Both the position numbers and the translations under genes were made by a program. From Symsagittifera roscoffensis (taxonomy: Eukaryota > Xenacoelomorpha > Acoela > Convolutidae), in the NCBI RefSeq assembly GCF_963678635.1, contig NC_087070.1:12868539-12932538 (forward strand): DNA of 64,000 nucleotides, read 5' to 3'. The notes below the pieces were generated by a model that saw nothing but the letters and a program-made list of their open reading frames with translations, was not told the DNA's origin and ran no database searches. Within the stretch, counting starts at the first letter, position 1, and each line of letters opens with the position of its first letter. Of the stretch, positions 58,001 to 64,000 are shown one piece after another.

Positions 58001-61000
58001 CTTTAGCTACAACCCACTCGGCATCACTGCTCTCGCAATGACAAAATGGAGAGAAGATTGAGTAAACACAAATAAATCTACAGATTAACGTAACTAGAGA
58101 ATTGTTTCAGCTACAACCCACTCGGCATCACTCCTCTCGCAATGACAAAACGGAGAGAAGATTGATTAAACACAAAATAAATCTACAGATTAACGTAACT
58201 AGAGAATTGCTTTAGCTACAACCCACTCGGCATCACTCCTCTCGCAATGACAAAATGGAGAGAAGATTGAGTAAACACAAATAAACCTACAGATTAACGT
58301 AATTAGAGAATTGCTACAGCTACAACCCACTCGGCATCACTCCTCTCGCAATGACAAAATGGAGAGAAGATTGATTAAACACAAAATAAATCTACAGATT
58401 AACGTAACTAGAGAGTTGCTTTAGCTACAACCAACTCGGCATCACTCCTCTCGCAATGACAAAATGTAGAGAAGATTGAGTAAACACAAATAAATCTACA
58501 GATTAACGTAACTAGAGAATTGCTTCAGCTACAACCCACTCGGCATCACTCCTCTCGCAATGATAAAATGGAGAGAAGATTGATTAAACACAAAATAAAT
58601 CTACAGATTAACGTAACTAGAGAATTGCTTTAGCTACAACTCACTCGGCATCACTCCTCTCGCAATGACAAAATGGAGAGAAGATTGAGTAAACACAAAA
58701 TAAATCTACAGATTAACGTAACTAGAGAATTGCTTCAGCTACAACCCACTCGGCATCACTCCTCTCGCAATGACAAAATAGAGAGAAGATTGATTAAACA
58801 CAAAATAAATCTACAGATTAACTTAACTAGAGAATTACTTTAGCTACAACCCACTCGGCATCACTCTTCTCGCAATGACAAAATGGAGAGAAGATTGAGT
58901 AAACACAAAACAAATCTACAGAATAACGTAACTAGAGAATTGCTTCAGCTACAACCCACTCGACATCACTCCTCTCGCAATGACAAAATGGAGAGAAGAT
59001 TGATTAAACACAAAAAAATCTACAGATTAACGTAACTAGAGAATTGCTTTAGCTACAACCCACTCGGCATCACTCCTCTCGCAATGACAAAATGGAGAGA
59101 AGATTGAGTAAACACAAAATAAATCTACAGATTAACGTAACTAGAGAATTGCTTTAGCTACAACCCACTCGGCATCACTCCTCTTGCAATGACAAAATGG
59201 AGAGAAGATTGAGTAAACACAAAATAAATATACAGATTAAAGTAAATAGAGAATTGCTTTAGCTACAATCCACTCGGCATCATTCCTCTCGCAATGACAA
59301 AATGGAGAGAAGATTGAGTAAACACAAAATAAGTCTACAGATTAACGTAACTAGAGAATTGCTTCAGCTACAACCCACTCGGCATCACTCCTCTCGCAAT
59401 GACAAAATGGAGAGAAGATTGAGTAAACACAAAATAAGTCTACAGATTAACATAACTAGAGAATTGCTTCAATTGCAACCCACTCGGCATCACTCCTCTC
59501 GCAATGACAAAATGGAGAGAAGATTGGGTAAACACAAAATATTCTACAGATTAACGTAACTAGAGAATTGCTTCAGCTACAACCCACTCGGCATCACTCC
59601 TCTCGCAATGATAAAATGGAGAGAAGATTGATTAAACACAAAATAAATCTACAGATTAACGTAACTAGAGAATTGCTTTAGCTACAACTCACTCGGCATC
59701 ACTCCTCTCGCAATGACAAAATGGAGAGAAGATTGAGTAAACACAAAATAAATCTACAGATTAACGTAACTAGAGAATTGCTTCAGCTACAACCCACTCG
59801 GCATCACTCCTCTCGCAATGACAAAATGGAGAGAAGATTGATTAAACACAAAATAAATCTACAGATTAACTTAACTAGAGAATTACTTTAGCTACAACCC
59901 ACTCGGCATCACTCTTCTCGCAATGACAAAATGGAGAGAAGATTGAGTAAACACAAAACAAATCTACAGAATAACGTAACTAGAGAATTGCTTCAGCTAC
60001 AACCCACTCGACATCACTCCTCTCGCAATGACAAAATGGAGAGAAGATTGATTAAACACAAAAAAAATCTACAGATTAACGTAACTAGAGAATTGCTTTA
60101 GCTACAACCCACTCGGCATCAATCCTCTCGCAATGACAAAATGGAGAGAAGATTGAGTAAACACAAAATAAATCTACAGATTAACGTAACTAGAGAATTG
60201 CTTTAGCTACAACCCACTCGGCATCACTCCTCTTGCAATGACAAAATGGAGAGAAGATTGAGTAAACACAAAATAAATATACAGATTAAAGTAAATAGAG
60301 AATTGCTTTAGCTACAATCCACTCGGCATCATTCCTCTCGCAATGACAAAATGGAGAGAAGATTGAGTAAACACAAAATAAGTCTACAGATTAACGTAAC
60401 TAGAGAATTGCTTCAGCTACAACCCACTCGGCATCACTCCTCTCGCAATGACAAAATGGAGAGAAGATTGAGTAAACACAAAATAAGTCTACAGATTAAC
60501 ATAACTAGAGAATTGCTTCAATTGCAACCCACTCGGCATCACTCCTCTCGCAATGAGAAAATGGAGAGAAGATTGAGTAAACACAAAATAAATCTACAGA
60601 TTAACGTAACTAGAGAATTGCTTCAGCTACAACCCACTCGGCATCACTCCTCTCGCAATGACAAAATGGAGAGAATATTGATTAAACAAAAAATAAATCT
60701 ACAGATTAACGTAACTAGAGAGTTGCTTCAGCTACAACACACTCGGCATCACTCCTCTCGCAATGACAAAATGGAGAGAAGATTGGGTAAACACAAAATA
60801 TTCTACAGATTAACGTAACTAGAGAATTGCTTCAGCTACAACCCACTCGGCATCACTCCTCTCGCAATGAAAAAATGTACAGAAGATTGAGTAAACACAA
60901 AATAAGTCTACAGATTAACGTAACTAGAGATTGCTTCAGCTACAACCCACTCGGCATCACTCCTCTCGCAATGACAAAATGGAGAGAAGATTGAGTAAAC

Positions 61001-64000
61001 ACAAAATAAGTCTACAGATTAACGTAACTAGAGAATTCCTTCAGCTACAACCCACTCGGCATCACTCCTCTCGCAATGACAAAATGGAGAGAAGATTGAG
61101 TAAACACAAAATAAATCTACAGATTAACGTCACTAGAGAATTGCTTCAGCTACAACCCACTCGGCATCACTCCTCTCGCAATGAAAAAATGGAGAGAAGA
61201 TTGAGTAAACACAAAATAAATCTACAGATTAACGTAACTAGAGAATTGCCTTAGCTACAACCCACTCGGCATCACTCCTCTCGCAATGACAAAATGGAGA
61301 GAAGATTGAGTAAACACAAAATAAATCTATAGATTAACGTAACTAGAGAATTGCTTTAGCTACAACCCACTCGGCATCACTCCTCTCGCAATGAGAAAAT
61401 GGAGAGAAGATTGAGTAAACACAAAATAAATCTACAGATTAACGTAACTGGAGAATTTCTTCAGCTACAACCCACTCGGCATCACTCCTCTCGCAATGAC
61501 AAAATGGAGAGAATATTGATCAAACAAAAAATAAATCTACAGATTAACGTAACTAGAGAATTGCTTCAGCTATAACCCACTCGGCATCACTCCTCTCGCA
61601 ATGAGAAAATGGAGAGAAGATTGAGTAAACACAAAACAAATCTACAGATTAATGTAACTAGAGAATTGCTTCAGCTACAACCCACTCGGCATCACTCCTC
61701 TCGCAATGACAAAATTGAGAGAAAATTGATTAAACAAAAAATAAATCTACAGATTAACTTAACTAGAGAATTGCTTCAGCTACAACACACTCGGCATCAC
61801 TCCTCTCGCAATGACAAAATGGAGAGAAGTTGGAGTAAACACAAAATATTTCTACAGATTAACGTAACTAGAGAATTGCTTCAGCCAGAACCCACTCGGC
61901 ATCACTCCTCTCGCAATGACAAAATGTACAGAAGATTGAGTAAACACAAAATAAGTCTACAGATTAACGTAACTAGAGATTGCTTCAGCTACAACCCACT
62001 CGGCATCACTCCTCTCGCAATGACAAAATGGAGAGAAGATTGAGTAAACACAAAATAAGTCTACAGATTAACGTAACTAGAGAATGGCTTCAGCTACAAC
62101 CCACTCGGCATCACTCCTCTCGCAATGACAAAATGGAGAGAAAATTGAGTAAACACAAAATAAATCTACAGATTAACGTAACTAGAGAATTGCTTCAGCT
62201 ACAACCCACTCGGCATCACTCCTCTCGCAATGACAAAATGGAGAGAAGATTGAGTAAACACAAAATAAATCTACAGATTAACGTAACTAGAGATTTGCTT
62301 TAGCTACAACCCACTCGGCATCACTCCTCTCGCTATGACAAAATGGAGAGAAGATTGAGTAAACACAAAAAAAATCTATAGCTTAACGTAACTAGAGAAT
62401 TGCTTCAGCTACAACCCACTCGGCATCACTCCTCTCGCAATGACAAAATGGAGAGAAGATTGAGTAAACACAAAATAAGTCTACAGATTAACGTAACTAG
62501 AGAATTGCTTCAGCTACAACCCACTCGGCATCACTCCTCTAGCAATGACAAAATGGAGAGAAGATTGAGTAAACACAAAATAAATCTACAGATTAACGTA
62601 ACTAGAGAATTGCTTCAGCTACAACCCACTCGGCATCACTCCTCTCGCAATGACAAAATGGAGAGAAGATTGAGTAAACACAAAATAAGTCTACAGATTA
62701 ACGTAACTAGAGAATTGCTTCAGCTACAACCCACTCGGCATCACTCCTCTCGCAATGACAAAATGGAGAGAAGATTGAGTAAACACAAAATAAATCTACA
62801 GATTAACGTAACTAGAGAATTGCTTCAGCTACAACCCACCCGGCATCACTTCTCTCGCAATGACAAAATGGAGAGAAGATTGAGTAAACATAAAATAAAT
62901 CTACAGATTAACGTAACTAGAGAATTGCCTTAGCGCCAACCCAATCGGCATCACTCCTCTCGCAATGACAAAATGGAGAGAAGATTGGGTAAACACAAAA
63001 TAAATCTACAGATTAACGTAACTAGAGAATTGCTTTAGCTACAACCCACTCGGCATCACTCCTCTCGCAATGACAAAATGGAGAGAAGATTGAGTAAACA
63101 CAAAATAAGTCTACAGGTTAACGTAACTAGAGAATTGCTTCAGCTACAATCCACTCGGCATCACTCCTCTCGCAATGACAAAATGGAGAGAAGATTGAGT
63201 AAACACAAAATAAATCTACAGATTAACGTAACTAGAGAATTGCTTCAGCTACAACCCACTCGGCATCACTCCTCTCGCAATGACAAAATGGAGAGAAGAT
63301 TGAGTAAACACAAAATAAGATACAGATTAACGTAACTAGAGAATTGCTTCAGCTACAACCCTTTCGGCATCACTCCTCTCGCAATGACAAAATGGAGAGA
63401 AGATTGAGTAAACACAAAATAAATCTACAGATTAACGTAACTAGAGAATTGCTTCAGCTACAACCCACCCGGCATCACTCCTCTCGCAATGACAAAATGG
63501 AGAGAAGATTGAGTAAACATAAAATAAATCTACAGATTAACGTGACTAGAGAATTGCTTTAGCTACAACCCACTCGGCATCACTCCTCTCGCAATGACAA
63601 AATGGAGAGAAGATTGAGTAAACGCAAAATAAATCTACAGATTAACGTAACTAGAGAATTGCTTTAGGTACAACCCACTCGGCATCACTCCTCTCGCAAT
63701 GACAAAATGGAGAGAAGATTGAGTAAACACAAAATAAGTCTACAGATTAACGTAACTAGAGAAATGCTTCAGCTACAACCCACTCGGCATCAATCCTCTC
63801 GCAATGACAAAATTGAGAGAAGATTGAGTAAACACGAAATAAGACTACAGATTAACGTAACTAGAGAAGTGCTTCAGCTAAAATCCACTCGGCATCACTC
63901 CTCTCGCAATGACAAAATGGAGAGAAGATTGAATAAACACAAAATCAATCTACAGATTAACGTAACTAGAGAATTGCTTCAGCTACAACCCACTCGGCAT
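52029..64000 (+). repeat. 105-base satellite array, at least 114 copies, runs off the window
   Basis: The unit starts CTACAACCCACTCGGCATCA and continues CTCCTCTCGCAATGACAAAA, TGGAGAGAAGATTGAGTAAA, CACAAAATAAATCTACAGAT and TAACGTAACTAGAGAATTGC, closing with TTTAG or TTCAG. Since 105 is 35 codons, one frame stays open whenever the closing triplet is CAG rather than TAG, giving frames up to 177 codons (62,400-62,933) that repeat a basic 35-residue unit (PTRHHSSRND, KMERRLSKHK and so on). CAG-type units are commoner toward the right. Variants such as GCCAAATCGAGAAAAAATTG, and 104-base units, mark sub-blocks copied together. I regard it as satellite DNA, not a gene, because many units carry stops or frame-shifting indels and no ATG-led signal or flanking exon is seen. 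Confidence 0.95.

Noticed and set aside
62400-62933. 177-codon frame in the 105-base satellite, longest in the window
   Set aside because: It arises because the unit is 35 codons and these units carry CAG instead of TAG. It starts at TTG and has no flanking gene structure; similar frames recur throughout the array.

Overview
This looks like repeat-rich, gene-poor nuclear DNA from an invertebrate animal. It is AT-rich and has no compact or operon-like gene order. It carries a BEL/Pao retroelement fossil, tRNA-derived repeats, two families of short hAT-like terminal-inverted-repeat elements with 8-base target duplications, and four large tandem arrays. I cannot fix the phylum from the sequence. 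Most open frames are short, lack an ATG, or are by-products of repeat periods divisible by three.

Layout. 1-690: end of a broken BEL/Pao integrase region, followed by a tRNA-like module (750-855). 860-8,280: AT-rich DNA with little recognisable content. 8,290-11,250: about three diverged copies of a ~0.83 kb unit; the first is interrupted by two short hAT-like elements in opposite orientations. 12,012-16,455: four copies of a ~1.11 kb tandem unit, each with an internal imperfect palindrome. 16,455-22,230: mostly unique AT-rich DNA with two inverted-repeat elements (18.2 and 18.8-19.3 kb). 22,230-34,370: a ~30-base degenerate satellite, inside which seven copies of a ~992-base higher-order unit lie at 25.2-32.1 kb. 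34,369-35,057: tandem long hairpins. 35,090-37,105: a nested insertion, with a 1.49 kb inverted-repeat element inside a ~545-base repeat that recurs twice, nearly intact, at 39,421-40,576. 38.6-52 kb: scattered short transposons, tRNA-derived repeats and a second BEL/Pao end fragment. 52,029-64,000: at least 114 copies of a 105-base satellite, cut by the window edge.

The one convincing protein gene is at 46,567-46,824. It encodes an 85-residue secreted precursor with a signal peptide and four exact copies of SYQFLIPE separated by Lys-Arg cleavage sites. All ten codons of the repeat vary between copies and every difference is silent, so the peptide itself is under selection. I do not recognise the peptide family. 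It is the best candidate here for something undescribed.
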